DNA of 64,000 nucleotides from Hygrophila difformis (GCA_030278955.1 JAOANR010000003.1:21227050-21291049); one strand, 5' to 3'. Positions 1-13,244 are shown, counted from the first letter of the stretch. The notes: generated from the sequence alone by a model not told the origin. Program-made: numbers and translations.

Positions 1-1177
1 GAAAAATTGAGTTGTAAAACAAATGTCTCTTTTTCTTGGTTTATTAGTATGACTTCTTGGAAGGTTTTTGGTTCTGAAAAGGATAGTAACGTATTTTCTT
101 AGAATCCGAGTTCTGGTTGAGTGCCCTTCTGGGAGTTCAGTTACCCTATGTTCGTAGTGTTTGTTAGAAAGAAAGTATTTTGAAGTATGAGAACCTGACG
201 CTATTTTACAGGGATATTGTTTATGCTTTGCCATTCCCTGTCCGTGGGGAAGAAACTAGTAATGAATTGCTTCTGCAATTTTACTCTTTTATTTTTTTTA
301 ATTAATGGAATGTTTTGTACTTCCTCTGTTTTTATTTATTTTTAACATCTCACTCACTTTTAAAATATTAACCTTACAATTTTTATTGATTCACAATTTG
401 AGTTACTAATTTCTAAAATTTTGTATTGCAACGAGGGGGAAAATGGAAATGGAGCACGGAGGAAGTATTTTCTAGGTGATTAAACTTTACGTTTTTTTAA
501 CATGACATAAAAAAGTTGAAGTAATGATGTATTGTTGCCCGAATCTAATAATTCGTAGATAAGACATCTGGAGATAATTCTGATGGTTTTTGCTTTAAAT
601 TTTTAAGGACCGCCAATTGTTGTTGTGATGGGGTACTTATCTCATATGGAATACGCCATACGGTTTAACTTTGGGTACTTCCATACAGTGAGGTTGTTGT
701 GCTACTTTATGTACTGGTCCTCTGTGTACTTTATATTCAATGATATTGTTATTGGCATTGTTTTTATTCTTGACCATATTATTATTATATGATATGATAT
801 GGCAAACATACCAGATCTGGGTATCGTTGATTAAAATATTTTTCTCGTATCTTTGATTAATAAGTTTTTTTGTGGTTCTGCGGTGTTTTAAGGTGGATAA
901 GTTTATCTTCGTAGCGACTATATTTGGATTTCATTAATGTTTGGGTTGTAGTAATTATGATTCTGGGTCCATACTTTATGCAACCTAAACTGCCTTAGTG
1001 ATGTAGCTATTAATTGGGACACCATTTGTTAACAATTGCTTTTTTCATTTTAAATTACATGGTAGCCAAATATTTTAATGTTTAAATTAGGATGGCAATT
1101 CTTTTTGCTAACATTGTGGGTCATTTAGCACATTTGGTTTGCTTGATCTCTCATAAAGCATTACATTTTGATAACAG
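1..1177 (+). other. Intron upstream of the first visible H+-PPase exon
   Basis: This AT-rich stretch shows no exon. It ends in a good 3' splice site (ATAACAG, 1171-1177) directly before the first H+-PPase coding exon. That exon starts inside a glycine codon, as expected if exon 1, coding roughly the first 88 residues, lies to the left of the window. It contains a short Stowaway-like MITE at 320-465. Confidence 0.75.
320..465. mobile_element. Short Stowaway-like MITE in the H+-PPase intron
   Basis: The ends are inverted repeats: CTTCCTCTGTTTTTA on the left, and CTTCCTCCGTGCTCC when the right end is read on the other strand. TA dinucleotides flank both ends (318-319 and 466-467), the target duplication of Tc1/mariner-derived Stowaway elements. 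It is 146 bp long, AT-rich and noncoding. Confidence 0.7.
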
Positions 1178-3866
1178 GTGCAACCTCTTTCCTGTTTACT
1201 GAGTATCAGTATGTGGGAATTTTCATGGTTGCTTTTGCAATCCTCATCTTCCTGTTCCTTGGATCCGTGGAAGGTTTCAGCACAAAGAACCAGCCTTGCA
1301 CTTATGACAAAGAGAAGCTATGCAAGCCTGCTCTTGCAACTGCAATTTTCAGCACGGTTTCCTTCTTGCTCGGTGCAGTCACCTCTGTTGTCTCTGGTTT
1401 CCTAGGGATGAAAATTGCAACATACGCCAATGCGAGGACTACACTTGAAGCTAGAAAAGGTGTTGGAAAAGCTTTTATTACTGCATTTAGATCTGGTGCA
1501 GTCATGGGTTTTCTCCTTGCTGCGAATGGCCTCTTGGTTCTATATATTGCTATCAATCTCTTCAAGCTCTACTATGGAGATGACTGGGAGGGACTTTTTG
1601 AGGCAATTACTGGATATGGTCTTGGTGGATCATCCATGGCTTTGTTTGGAAGAGTTGGAGGTGGTATATACACAAAGGCTGCTGATGTTGGTGCTGATCT
1701 TGTTGGAAAGGTTGAAAGAAACATTCCTGAAGATGACCCCAGAAATCCTGCTGTAAGTCTCTGTGCATATGTTGTACACAGCCCATTTAGTATGGTTCTT
1801 TTTGTGATATGGCCATTCGTTTGCAGGTGATTGCCGATAATGTTGGTGACAATGTTGGTGATATAGCAGGAATGGGATCTGATCTTTTTGGCTCTTATGC
1901 TGAATCCTCATGTGCTGCCCTTGTTGTTGCCTCCATATCCTCTTTTGGAAATACACATGACTTCACTGCAATGTCTTTTCCGTTGCTTATTAGTTCCATG
2001 GGAATCCTAGTTTGCTTGATCACCACTCTTTTTGCTACCGACTTTTTTGAGATCAAGGCTGTTAAGGAAATCGAACCAGCATTAAAGAACCAACTCATTA
2101 TCTCAACTGTTCTCATGACCGTTGGAGTTGCAATTGTCACATGGACTTGCTTGCCATCATCTTTTACAATTTTCAATTTTGGAACTCAAAAAGTTGTTAA
2201 AAACTGGTAAGAAATTCTTTTAACACAAAATGCAAATATTATTCTTGTGATATGCTAAGCGTCAACACTGGCATGCCATGTACTCCTATTTCATTCTTTA
2301 TGCAAAACTCAGTCATAGAATTTTAATTGCAGGCAACTCTTCCTTTGCGTGTGCGTTGGGCTTTGGGCTGGGCTCATCATTGGGTTTGTGACTGAATACT
2401 ACACCAGCAATGCCTACAGGTGCATTCTTGTTGACTGTTTTGAATTTCAGTGAATGGCAGTTTGGACTATGCTTTCCAATCTGTACTTTATTTTTCTTGT
2501 TTCCAGCTATTTAGGGATGAATATTAACTGCCTGCCTTGCTTGTGAAATGTATGTGCAGCCCTGTTCAAGATGTTGCTGATTCTTGCAGAACCGGTGCTG
2601 CAACTAATGTTATATTCGGCCTTGCCTTGGGATACAAATCTGTTATTATTCCCATTTTTGCCATTGCAATTAGCATTTTTGTTAGTTTCACCTTTGCTGC
2701 CATGTATGGTATTGCCGTAGCTGCTCTGGGCATGCTGAGCACTATTGCCACTGGCTTGGCTATTGATGCTTATGGACCTATCAGCGACAATGCTGGAGGT
2801 ATAGCTGAGATGGCTGGGATGAGCCACCGGATTCGTGAGAGAACTGATGCCCTTGATGCTGCAGGGAACACCACTGCTGCAATTGGAAAGGTGGTGTTAA
2901 ATATCTGGCTTCTGTTATGCCGTGCCCATATGATGTGTTTGATACTTTGGTTCTAATGATTCTATGTTAATTCACAGGGTTTTGCCATTGGATCTGCTGC
3001 ACTTGTTTCCTTGGCACTTTTTGGTGCCTTTGTGAGCCGTGCAGCAATCTCAAAAGTTGATGTGTTGACTCCTAAAGTCTTCATTGGTCTAATTGTTGGT
3101 GCCATGCTTCCATACTGGTTTTCTGCCATGACCATGAAGAGTGTTGGCAGTGCAGCTTTGAAGATGGTTGAGGAAGTTCGTAGGCAATTCAACACAATTC
3201 CTGGTCTCATGGAAGGTCTTGCTAGGCCTGACTATGCTACATGTGTTAAGATCTCCACAGATGCTTCTATCAAGGAGATGATTCCCCCTGGTGCCCTGGT
3301 CATGCTTACCCCTCTGATTGTCGGAACCCTTTTCGGTGTTGAGACCCTCTCTGGTGTTCTTGCTGGTTCCCTTGTTTCTGGTGTCCAGGTATTGGTTTTT
3401 ACTACTCATTTAATGTGCCTTTTCAACTTTCATATGGAAATTTGTCATTATTTATCTGTCATTATCGAGTCTTTACTTGTTTTTGTTTCAGATTGCCATT
3501 TCAGCGTCTAACACTGGTGGTGCATGGGACAACGCTAAGAAATATATTGAGGTAGAGTTTAAAAACAACTGTGCATCGATGACTAAAACATGTGTTATAA
3601 TTCTTTTTGAAAACTCACTTACACTCACTCACGCCCTCCCCATTTTATTGAACCACCAGGCTGGTGCTTCCGAGCATGCAAGAACCCTTGGTCCGAAGGG
3701 ATCGGAACCACACAAAGCTGCTGTAATTGGCGACACCATTGGAGACCCTCTCAAGGACACATCTGGTCCATCCCTCAACATTCTTATCAAGCTCATGGCG
3801 GTCGAGTCACTTGTGTTTGCTCCTTTCTTTGCCACCCATGGCGGTCTTCTGTTTAAGCTCTTCTGA
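1178..3866 (+). CDS. Pyrophosphate-energised vacuolar membrane proton pump (H+-PPase), 3' seven exons
   Basis: Type I vacuolar H+-translocating pyrophosphatase (AVP1/VHP1-like). It hydrolyses cytosolic PPi and pumps H+ into the vacuole. Exons: 1178-1752, 1827-2206, 2333-2419, 2560-2890, 2978-3388, 3492-3551 and 3660-3866. All introns are GT-AG and all phases join. The visible 682 codons plus about 88 missing N-terminal residues give about 770, the usual plant length. Hallmarks are the PPi-binding acidic motif [20 protein letters not shown], the adjacent DNVGDNVGD, the second acidic region [17 protein letters not shown] near the C-terminus, and many hydrophobic membrane segments. The TGA stop is at 3864-3866. 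Most of the protein is near-identical to remembered plant sequences. One less conserved patch ([11 protein letters not shown], exon ending 2206) has Cys-Leu where Gly-Leu is usual. No frameshift was seen; it is probably a working gene cut by the window edge. Confidence 0.96.
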
Positions 3867-5382
<1,516 letters not shown>

Positions 5383-6685
5383 ATGAGCGCCGTCAATTTA
5401 AAGGACGTCACAGTTCTAAGCAATCCAACTCCGTTCCTCGATCCTTTCCGGTTTGAAATCTCGTACGAGTGCTTGACTTCCCTCAATGACGGTATAAAAA
5501 TTTTGACGTTTCATATGTTTAATCTTTTTGACTTGTTATATCAGTAGCTCCGTTGTTATTTATTTTTGTTTCCTTTCTGTATTTCTCTGGACTTTTGGAT
5601 TTCGTTCTTTGGTGGGATTGAGGGGGCATTATATATAATGAATTTTGGGTACTGAATTTGTTTGTTGATAAATCCTTGGAGCACTGCAGTGGAGTTTGGA
5701 CCGAATGGTAGGACTTGATTATGTTTCGGTTCTGAATTGCATAGTACGAGTGAAATTGATGCTTCAGTAATGAAATTGGGGTGTTAAATTTACAAGTATA
5801 TTGTGGGATAACTCTGTCTTTGTACCAGATGGAAGGTTCATGTGGGTAAAATGTCCTGCAACTTCTTTTGAAAACAAATCTTTAGAATTAACCATAACAG
5901 ATCTTTACATTTAAGGTAATGATTTAGATATTATTTCAAATCATTCTCTAAATTTTATAATTCTAATGTTATCTGGATTTTAAATCCAGTCATACCCTCA
6001 TAATACTCTGAAATTCAAATTCACCAATTCAAACATACTCTCACAAATTCTTAGCGTCACTCTTCTGGCTGTTGCTTTTAATGTTTATACCGAGGGCTCA
6101 TCTCTCTTCTGTTGAACTTGTAATGTTCGTTTCAGATTTGGAATGGAAGTTGGTATACGTTGGATCAGCTGAGGATGAAACCTATGACCAAGTTTTAGAA
6201 AGTGTGCTTGTTGGGCCTATCAATGTAGGCAATTACCGTTTCATTTTTGAGGTAACACATTTACAATAAATGCTGCAAGTGTTGTGGTTATCCTATTCAA
6301 TTGACGTTTAACTATTGCTCAAAAATTCCAGGCTGACCCACCCGACCCTTTAAAAATCAGTGAAGCAGACATAATCGGAGTCACAGTGCTTCTTCTGACC
6401 TGCTCTTATCAAGGCCAAGAATTCGTCAGGGTAGGATACTATGTCAACAATGACTATGAAGATGAAAAACTTCGAGAAGAGCCTCCTCAGAAGGTTCTAT
6501 TAGATAAGGTCCAAAGAAATATCTTGACTGACAAACCCAGAGTAACTAAGTTTCCGATTAATTTCAACCCTGATAGCAACGAAAAAGGAGAACAGACTTG
6601 CCCGTCTCCAGAGCAAGAGAAGGATGCCATCGAGAAAGGGACCAAGACCCCTACTCCCAATCAGTTGTCTGTTGAGTGCTCCTGA
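5383..6685 (+). CDS. ASF1: Histone chaperone ASF1
   Basis: Anti-silencing function 1 binds the H3-H4 dimer and passes it to CAF-1 or HIRA during nucleosome assembly in the nucleus. Three exons: 5383-5491, 6136-6251 and 6332-6685, with GT-AG introns and matching phases, give 192 residues. The N-terminus [20 protein letters not shown] and the core strings [32 protein letters not shown] and [20 protein letters not shown] are the conserved ASF1 immunoglobulin-like fold. The C-terminal ~35 residues are polar and acidic ([15 protein letters not shown]), the variable ASF1 tail. The start is chosen because it gives the invariant MSAVN N-terminus, preceded by a pyrimidine-rich leader. Plants usually have ASF1A and ASF1B, and I cannot tell which this is. 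The gene is complete and undamaged. Confidence 0.96.
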
Positions 6686-6760
6686 AATCCAGACATCAAA
6701 ACCATGCTACAGTGATTGCCATTCTTTGCATGCGAGTGATATGAATTGTTGTATTTGAAT

Positions 6761-6822
6761 TGATTGGTTACTGTTTTCTAGCAAAATGATTGGTTACTGT
6801 TTTCTAGCAAAATGATTGGTTT
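6761..6822. repeat. Tandem 26-bp repeat downstream of ASF1
   Basis: Two exact 26-bp copies (6761-6786 and 6787-6812; each begins TGATTGGTTACTG and ends TAGCAAAA) and a partial third lie about 75 bp after the ASF1 stop, probably in its 3'UTR. Confidence 0.9.
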
Positions 6823-7314
6823 AATTTTTTGCAACAATGTGTAAAAGGTATGCTCTCTGTATTCAATTCAAGACACCTATGACTGGTAATGTTGGGCATA
6901 CTTATACGTATACGGGTTGCAAACATCTATCCTCTGGCAATTGTTCCTGTTGTGGACTTATGATGCTGATCTTTTTTTTATAGTTAGTAGTTGCTCCAAT
7001 GAAGGTGTTGCTTTATATATTTTGTTCTGTATTTATGAGCAGTTTGGGTATGCTTTGAATTTTAGTTGGCTTCCCCTGGCAGAAGGCACACTTCGGTTTC
7101 TATCCTGAATGCTTATGTTCAGGAGGCCCTGGTTATGCTACATTCATAGGGTTTTGTACTAGAGACCATTGAATGCATATGAGGTCTCCATTTTCCTAGC
7201 AATCATTAATTAAGTAATAATATATTAACCCCTCCATTACAGCATTTACAGCCATGAAAATTGACTGATTGCTACATTTCAAAATTGGGTTAAAGTGTTG
7301 CTAATGTGATGTTA
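6823..7314. other. Intergenic stretch after ASF1
   Basis: AT-rich DNA with no coding pattern, RNA gene or repeat that I can support. The 63-codon frame at 6917-7108 has no recognisable content. Confidence 0.4.
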
Positions 7315-7528
7315 GGGCCTGTTTGTTTTGGCTTGTGAAAAAGAGAGAAGTCAGTAGAACTGTAGAAGAAGGAAAAGGAGGGAGAAGGAGAATTCAAAAA
7401 CAAAAGCAGCTAAAATAATTGTTTGGATGGATATTATTAAAGTTGCTTTTCAACGGAAACATGTTTGGATGAATTGTACGTAGAAGGACTTTTGATATAT
7501 TAAAATTACTAAAATAGACATAAATATT
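7315..7528. mobile_element. Left part of a small inverted-repeat element split by the copia insertion
   Basis: The left end reads GGGCCTGTTTGTTTTGGCTT. Read on the other strand, the right end beyond the copia element (near 13412) gives GCTGTTTGTTTTGACTT. Both flanks are rich in short AAGTAG/GAGAAG-like motifs. Together they look like one MITE or other non-autonomous DNA transposon of about 380 bp that was the target of the retrotransposon. I could not fix its target duplication, so its superfamily (PIF/Harbinger or hAT) is open. Confidence 0.55.
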
Positions 7529-7533
7529 ATAAG

Positions 7534-7924
7534 TATTATGCATGTAAACAAAACATGTGAATGTCTAGTGTTCAACATCCATGTTCATGCCTTGATCATA
7601 AGGTTAGACATGTGAAAGTCTTGAAATGTATATGCCTTGAATATGAGGTTAGTAAATAGTGAGAGGATAAAAAAGTTTATAAATAGCCTATGTAATGTAT
7701 TGAGAAGTTAAGTTAGAAAAATTTTATGCAAGCTTAATACTTGTTTCATCTCATAGCCATAATTATTACACTTTATCCATTTTATTATCCCACCTTTAAA
7801 CTTCCTTTCTTTCACCATTAAATCCCAATTTCCATTACAATACTTCCACTATAAACACAAGCTAATAAGTCATATACCATTTTATTGTACACATACATAA
7901 ATAAAAATAGTTATTTCTATAACA
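7534..7924 (+). repeat. 5' LTR of the copia element
   Basis: This 391-bp direct repeat carries a TATA box (TTTATAAATA, 7676-7685) at a sensible place for the U3 promoter. It ends CTATAACA immediately before the sequence CGTTATCAGCACGAGG, which occupies the primer-binding position but which I could not match to a tRNA 3' end. Confidence 0.95.
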
Positions 7925-8001
7925 CGTTATCAGCACGAGGAGACTCTGTCCAGATTATCATTTGAGGTATAATCTCTTATTTCTAAATTTTCAATAAGAT
8001 T

Positions 8002-9039
8002 ATGGCTAACCTTGCAAAGCAGGAATTTGCTCCCTTAACCGTTGAAGGAAGCAATTATATGTCCTGGGCCCGAGATGTAAAAATGCATCTTACTTCAATG
8101 GGTCTGGAAGATACTATTGCTGAAGGCAAAAATCCCAGCCATCAAAATCAGGCAAAAGCCATGATTTTCTTGTGCCATCATATCGAAGAGGCACTTAAAA
8201 TGGAGTACGTGACTGTGGAATCCCCACTGGCATTGTGGGAAAAGCTGAAAGAAAGATATGATAATCTTAAAAAGACGGTGCTTCCAAAAGCCCTTGATGA
8301 CTGGACAAACCTGAGACTTCAGGATTTTAAAACAGTCCGGGAATATAATTCCGCTGTGTTCAAAATTACGGCCCAATTGCAATTATGTGGGCAAAAGATA
8401 TCTGAAGCAGAAATGCTTGAAAAAACGTATTCTACGTTTCATGCTAAAAACTCAGTATTGAGTGAGACATACCGTCAAAAAGGTTTTCAGAGATATTCTG
8501 ATCTTATCACCTGCTTATTATTGGCTGAACAAAACAGCCTATTGTTGTTGAGAAATCATGAATCTAGGCCCGCAGGTGCAAAACCGTTCCCTGAGGTGAA
8601 CGCGGCTCAATCATCGAAATATGTGCGTGATCGTGGGCACTTTAAAAATCAAAATGATGATCATGGCCAAAATCGGTATCACAATCGAGGCAGAGGTGAA
8701 TCATCTCGTCAAAATAATTATCGAAATAAGCCTCGATTTGAGCAAAATCGCAGATATGATACCAGAAGGCCTTACAAACCACAACAAAGAAATTATGCAA
8801 TAAAGCATAAACAAAATGATGAAATTTGTGATCGTTGTGGAATTAAAGGCCATATGGCTCAAACATGCCACACAGCTAAACACTTAGCTGAACTGTATCA
8901 GGCCTCGAAACGAAAAGAAAGACCAGGTGTTGAAGCACACCATAATGCACACGATGATACTTATGATGATATATTAAATGATAATATCACGCACCTGGAA
9001 GCTGATGATTTTGTTGAGCCAGATACTGTTACCAAATAA
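8002..9039 (+). CDS. Copia Gag (capsid-nucleocapsid)
   Basis: 345 residues. It starts at the first ATG after the 5' LTR (MANLAKQEFAPL) and ends in its own TAA. The middle (about residues 50-190: LWEKLKERYDN, LRLQDFKTVREYNSAVFKI, GFQRYSDLITCLLLAEQN) is the UBN2/retrotransposon-gag domain of plant copia elements. A basic, Arg/Asn-rich stretch then leads to one zinc knuckle, CDRCGIKGHMAQTC (CX2CX4HX4C, near residue 275), for RNA packaging. The C-terminus is acidic. Pol follows in another frame after a 178-bp AT-rich spacer, so Gag can be made on its own from this RNA. It is intact. Confidence 0.93.
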   Translation: MANLAKQEFAPLTVEGSNYMSWARDVKMHLTSMGLEDTIAEGKNPSHQNQAKAMIFLCHHIEEALKMEYVTVESPLALWEKLKERYDNLKKTVLPKALDDWTNLRLQDFKTVREYNSAVFKITAQLQLCGQKISEAEMLEKTYSTFHAKNSVLSETYRQKGFQRYSDLITCLLLAEQNSLLLLRNHESRPAGAKPFPEVNAAQSSKYVRDRGHFKNQNDDHGQNRYHNRGRGESSRQNNYRNKPRFEQNRRYDTRRPYKPQQRNYAIKHKQNDEICDRCGIKGHMAQTCHTAKHLAELYQASKRKERPGVEAHHNAHDDTYDDILNDNITHLEADDFVEPDTVTK

Positions 9040-9217
9040 TATATTATATAGCTATATATATATATATTTTGTACTTATCTTTTATAATTCCTGTTTAATA
9101 TAAATAATGATATCTTGTATTTTCCTTTTATTATCCATGTATAATATAAATATGCTTTTGCATTAATAATATTTATATTGCTGATGTTTAATAACATTCT
9201 TATATTCTTGTAAAGAA
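9040..9217 (+). other. AT-rich spacer between copia gag and pol
   Basis: 178 bp with several stops in all forward frames, very AT-rich, with no coding content. It separates gag (frame 1) from pol (frame 2). It ends CTTGTAAAG just before the pol ATG region, which could serve as a 3' splice site, but no convincing donor is evident. Confidence 0.6.
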
Positions 9218-12200
9218 ATGGATGCTGGAAATTCAAAAGTCGGAGATGATATCTGCCTCATTGACAGTGCAACAACGCATAGCATTTTGAAAAGCAAAAG
9301 CTATTTCTCCAATTTAAAATTGGAAAAGACCGCAGTGAAAACTATAAGCGGTAATGCAAAATGCATTGAAGGCTCCGGTAGAGCTGTTATATTTCTCCCT
9401 GAAGGGACAAAAATGGCAATTGAAAATGCCTTGTTCTCACGCAAAGCTCGAAGAAATTTACTGAGCTTCAATGATATTCGAAAAAATGGATATCACATTG
9501 AAACTTCAAAAGAGGCAGATCACGAGTATCTTTTGATAACTCGAATTGAAAATGGCAAAAAATTTGTGAATGAAAAATTGCCATGTTACTCCTCTGGCTT
9601 ATACTATACAAAAATATGTGCCGCAGAAATATATAACCTAGTAGGCTTGAAAGCTACTAGTGAATTTATTACCTGGCACGATAGACTTGGGCATCCTGGC
9701 AGTGTAATGCTGAGGCGAATTATTGAAAATTCAAATGGCCATACATTGAAAAGGCAAATGATATTGAACCCAAATGAGTTCAATTGTGCAGCCTGTTCAC
9801 AAGGGAAATTGATAACCAGACCATCTCCAGTAAAAGTGGGAATTGAATCCCCTACATTCCTAGAAAGAATTCAAGGCGATATATGTGGACCTATTGATCC
9901 ACCGTGTGGACCTTTCAAGTACCTTATGGTATTAATTGATGCGTCATCACGCTGGTCACACGTTTGTTTATTATCAACTCGCAATTTGGCATTCGCAAGA
10001 TTACTTGCACAAATTATAAAATTGCGAGCACAGTTTCCAGATCATCCGATAAAGAAAATACGCCTTGATAATGCTGGAGAATATACATCACATGCATTTG
10101 ATGATTTCTGCATGTCGATTGGAATTACTGTTGAACATCCTGTGCCTCATGTGCACACGCAAAATGGTCTGGCAGAATCATTTATTAAGCGATTGCAATT
10201 AATTGCAAGACCCTTGTTAATGAAATCAAGACTCCCTGTTTCTGCTTGGGGACATGCTATATTGCATGCAGCCGCACTTGTGAAAATAAGGCCGACAAGC
10301 TATCATAGCTACTCCCCTACACAAATTGTGTTTGGAAAGGAGCCCAATATATCCCACTTGCGAATTTTTGGGTGTGCGGTTTATGTACCGATTGCGCCAC
10401 CACAACGCACAAAAATGGGACCTCAAAGAAGGTTGGGCATATATGTCGGGTATGAATCACCCTCGATTATTAAATATCTTGAGCCAAAAACGGGTGATTT
10501 ATTTACTGCAAGATTTGCAGACTGTCATTTTGATGAAACTCAATTCCCGACATTAGGGGGAGGAAATGATCAACTGAAAAAGGAAATATCTTGGCAAAGT
10601 CCATTTGATTTCCTTGATCCTCGTACAAGGCAATGCGAACTTGAAGTTCAAAGAATTGTGCATTTGCAGGGAATTGTAAATCAATTACCCGATGCTTTTA
10701 ATGATGCTGCTAAAGTCACAAAATCATATATAAATGATGCAGCAAATGCACCAGCCAATATAAATGTCCCAGAAGGGCAAATTCCAAGTGCAAATGAACC
10801 TACTGCACGCCTGAAGCGTGGTAGGCCTTTGGGTTCCAAGGATAAAAATCCACGAAAGAAGAAAATTATCCATATGGGTGATAAATCAATCACAGATGAT
10901 ACTCCCGAAGGAGAAATTGATTCAACCCCCGAAAGGTTGAACCTGAAAATATTCACCCAGAAGAAAATGAAGTTATTGAAACTTCTTTCAATTATATCAA
11001 TACTGGGAAATGTTGGAACCGAAAAGAAACAAACGTTGATAATGCCTTTGCATACAACGTTGCACTCGATGTAATGGAAAATAACGAGGATCCTGAACCA
11101 AGATCAGTTGAAGAATGTCGGAAAAGAAATGATTGGCCAAAATGGAAAGATGCGATTCAGTCTGAACTAGATTCACTGAATAAACGAAAAGTATTCGGCC
11201 CTATTGTCCAAACACCAAAAAAATGTGAAGCCTGTTGGCTACAGATGGGTGTTTGTGAGAAAAAGAAATGAAAATAATGAAATTGCCAAATATAAGGCAA
11301 GGCTTGTAGCCCAAGGTTTTTCACAACGACCGGGAATTGATTTTGAGGAAACATATTCCCCAGTTATGGATGGAATAACATTCAGGTATCTAATGAGTCT
11401 AGCAGTACGAGAAAATCTCGAAATGAGGCTGATGGATGTTGTTACTGCATATTTATATGGCTCATTGGAAAATGATATTTATATGAAAATACCTGAAGGG
11501 TTTAAATTACCTGAGTCTTGCAACTCAAAACCCAGAGAAAATTATTCCATCAAATTGCAAAAATCGTTGTATGGGCTCAAGCAATCTGGCCGAATGTGGT
11601 ACAACCGCCTCAGTGAAAGTTTGATAAAGGAATGCTATACAAATGACCCGATCAGCCCTTGTGTATTTATAAAGAAAAATGGGTCAGAATTTGTGATCGT
11701 CGCAGTCTATGTTGACGATTTAAATCTAATTGGAACTCCTGAAGAGTTGAAAAAGGCGGTCGAATATCTGAAAAAGGAGTTTGAAATCAAAGATTTCGGG
11801 AAAACGAAATTTTGCCTTGGCCTACAAATTGAGCATTTGGAAATGGGCATATTTGTTCATCAATCAGCTTATACCCAAAAGGTATTAAAGCAATTTCGAA
11901 TGGATTATGCTCATTCGCTAAATAATCCAATGGTCGTTCGGGCACTTGATCCTGCAAAGGATCCATTTAGGCCAAAAGAAGATAATGAAGAGCAACTTGG
12001 CCCAGAAATCCCATATTTAAGCGCAATTGGTGCGTTAATGTATCTTGCAAACAGCACGCGACCTGATATCGCGTTTGCAGTCAATCTACTCGCAAGATTC
12101 AGCTCTTGCCCTACTCAACGACATTGGAAAGGCATAAAGCATGTTTTTCGCTATCTCCAAGGAACAATTGATCTTGGGTTATTTTACCCAAAAGACTCTC

Positions 12201-12712
12201 GACATGAGTTAATTGGCTATGCCGATGCAGGTTATTTATCAGACCCACACAAAGCCAAATCTCAAACAGGCTATATCTTCACGTGTGGTGGAACTGCTAT
12301 CTCTTGGAGGTCAATGAAGCAGACTCTAACTGCTACTTCTTCTAATCATGCCGAAATATTAGCAATCCATGAAGCAAGTCGAGAATGTGTTTGGTTGAGG
12401 TCAATGACTCAACATATATTGAAGAGTTGTGGTTTAATCATTGAACCACAAATGCCCCCAACAATTTTATTTGAAGATAATTCGGCTTGTGTAGCCCAGT
12501 TGAAAGGGGGTTATATCAAAGGAGATAGAACGAAGCATATTTCACCAAAATTCTTCTACACTCATGATCTTCAAAAGAATGGTGAAGTCGATGTGCAACA
12601 AATTCGATCAGAAAATAATTTAGCGGATCTATTTACCAAGGCATTGCCGACTGCAATATTCGAGAAGCTCGTGAAGAAAATTGGAATGCGGCGGCTTCGA
12701 GATTTAAAATGA
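9218..12712 (+). CDS. Copia Pol (protease, integrase, RT, RNase H), two frameshifts
   Basis: Domains in order. Protease with DSATTH near residue 16. GAG-pre-integrase HHCC zinc site (WHDRLGH... CAACSQGK). Integrase with the DDE residues in GDICGP, RLDNAGEY and NGLAESFIKR. Reverse transcriptase with TAYLYGSLENDIYMKIPEGF, KSLYGLKQSGRMWYNRL and catalytic YVDDL. RNase H with GYADAGYLSD, SSNHAEI and EDNSACV. The frame is lost near the C5 run at 10926-10930 and regained at the A7 run at 11217-11223; between them the coding continues in frame 1. As written, the protein stops at 11072-11074 after integrase. Because the LTRs match perfectly and both lesions are homopolymer-length changes, sequencing error is as likely as real mutation. 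The stop codon is at 12710-12712. Confidence 0.94.
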
Positions 12713-12835
12713 TGTCCAAATCAGGGGGAGCATCTGATACAAGAATACTGTACTCTTTTTCCTTCACTTGGATTTTTTCCCACTGGGTTTTTTCTAAGTA
12801 AGGTTTTAACGAGGCATATTCTTCGTATTGACGAC

Positions 12836-12848
12836 ATTCAAGGGGGAG
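12836..12848 (+). other. Copia polypurine tract
   Basis: The purine run AAGGGGGAG ends directly at the first base of the 3' LTR, the primer site for plus-strand DNA. A second similar run, CAGGGGGAGC near 12722, lies about 120 bp upstream. Confidence 0.85.
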
Positions 12849-13239
12849 TATTATGCATGTAAACAAAACATGTGAATGTCTAGTGTTCAACATCCATGTT
12901 CATGCCTTGATCATAAGGTTAGACATGTGAAAGTCTTGAAATGTATATGCCTTGAATATGAGGTTAGTAAATAGTGAGAGGATAAAAAAGTTTATAAATA
13001 GCCTATGTAATGTATTGAGAAGTTAAGTTAGAAAAATTTTATGCAAGCTTAATACTTGTTTCATCTCATAGCCATAATTATTACACTTTATCCATTTTAT
13101 TATCCCACCTTTAAACTTCCTTTCTTTCACCATTAAATCCCAATTTCCATTACAATACTTCCACTATAAACACAAGCTAATAAGTCATATACCATTTTAT
13201 TGTACACATACATAAATAAAAATAGTTATTTCTATAACA
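12849..13239 (+). repeat. 3' LTR of the copia element
   Basis: 391 bp. I found no difference from the 5' LTR (offset 5315) on base-by-base reading. The TATA box copy is at 12991-13000. It is followed by the target duplication ATAAG. Confidence 0.95.
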
Positions 13240-13244
13240 ATAAG

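Larger units (their letters stand above)
7534..13239 (+). mobile_element. Full-length Ty1/copia LTR retrotransposon
   Basis: Two 391-bp LTRs (7534-7924 and 12849-13239) flank gag and pol frames in the order protease, integrase, reverse transcriptase, RNase H, which defines Ty1/copia. A perfect 5-bp target duplication ATAAG lies on both sides (7529-7533 and 13240-13244). On reading through, the two LTRs look identical, so the insertion is very recent. The LTRs start TATTATG and end ATAACA, so the termini are 5'-TA...CA-3' rather than TG...CA. The pol frame is interrupted by two compensating single-base shifts, both at homopolymers. The gag begins like a copia family found in many plants (MANLAK...), but I do not assign a lineage name. 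Confidence 0.97.

Noticed and set aside
1630..1956. Minus-strand frames over H+-PPase exons (also 1302-1565, 1895-2176, 2507-2827, 3089-3409 and 3629-3940)
   Set aside because: Antisense of well-supported exons.
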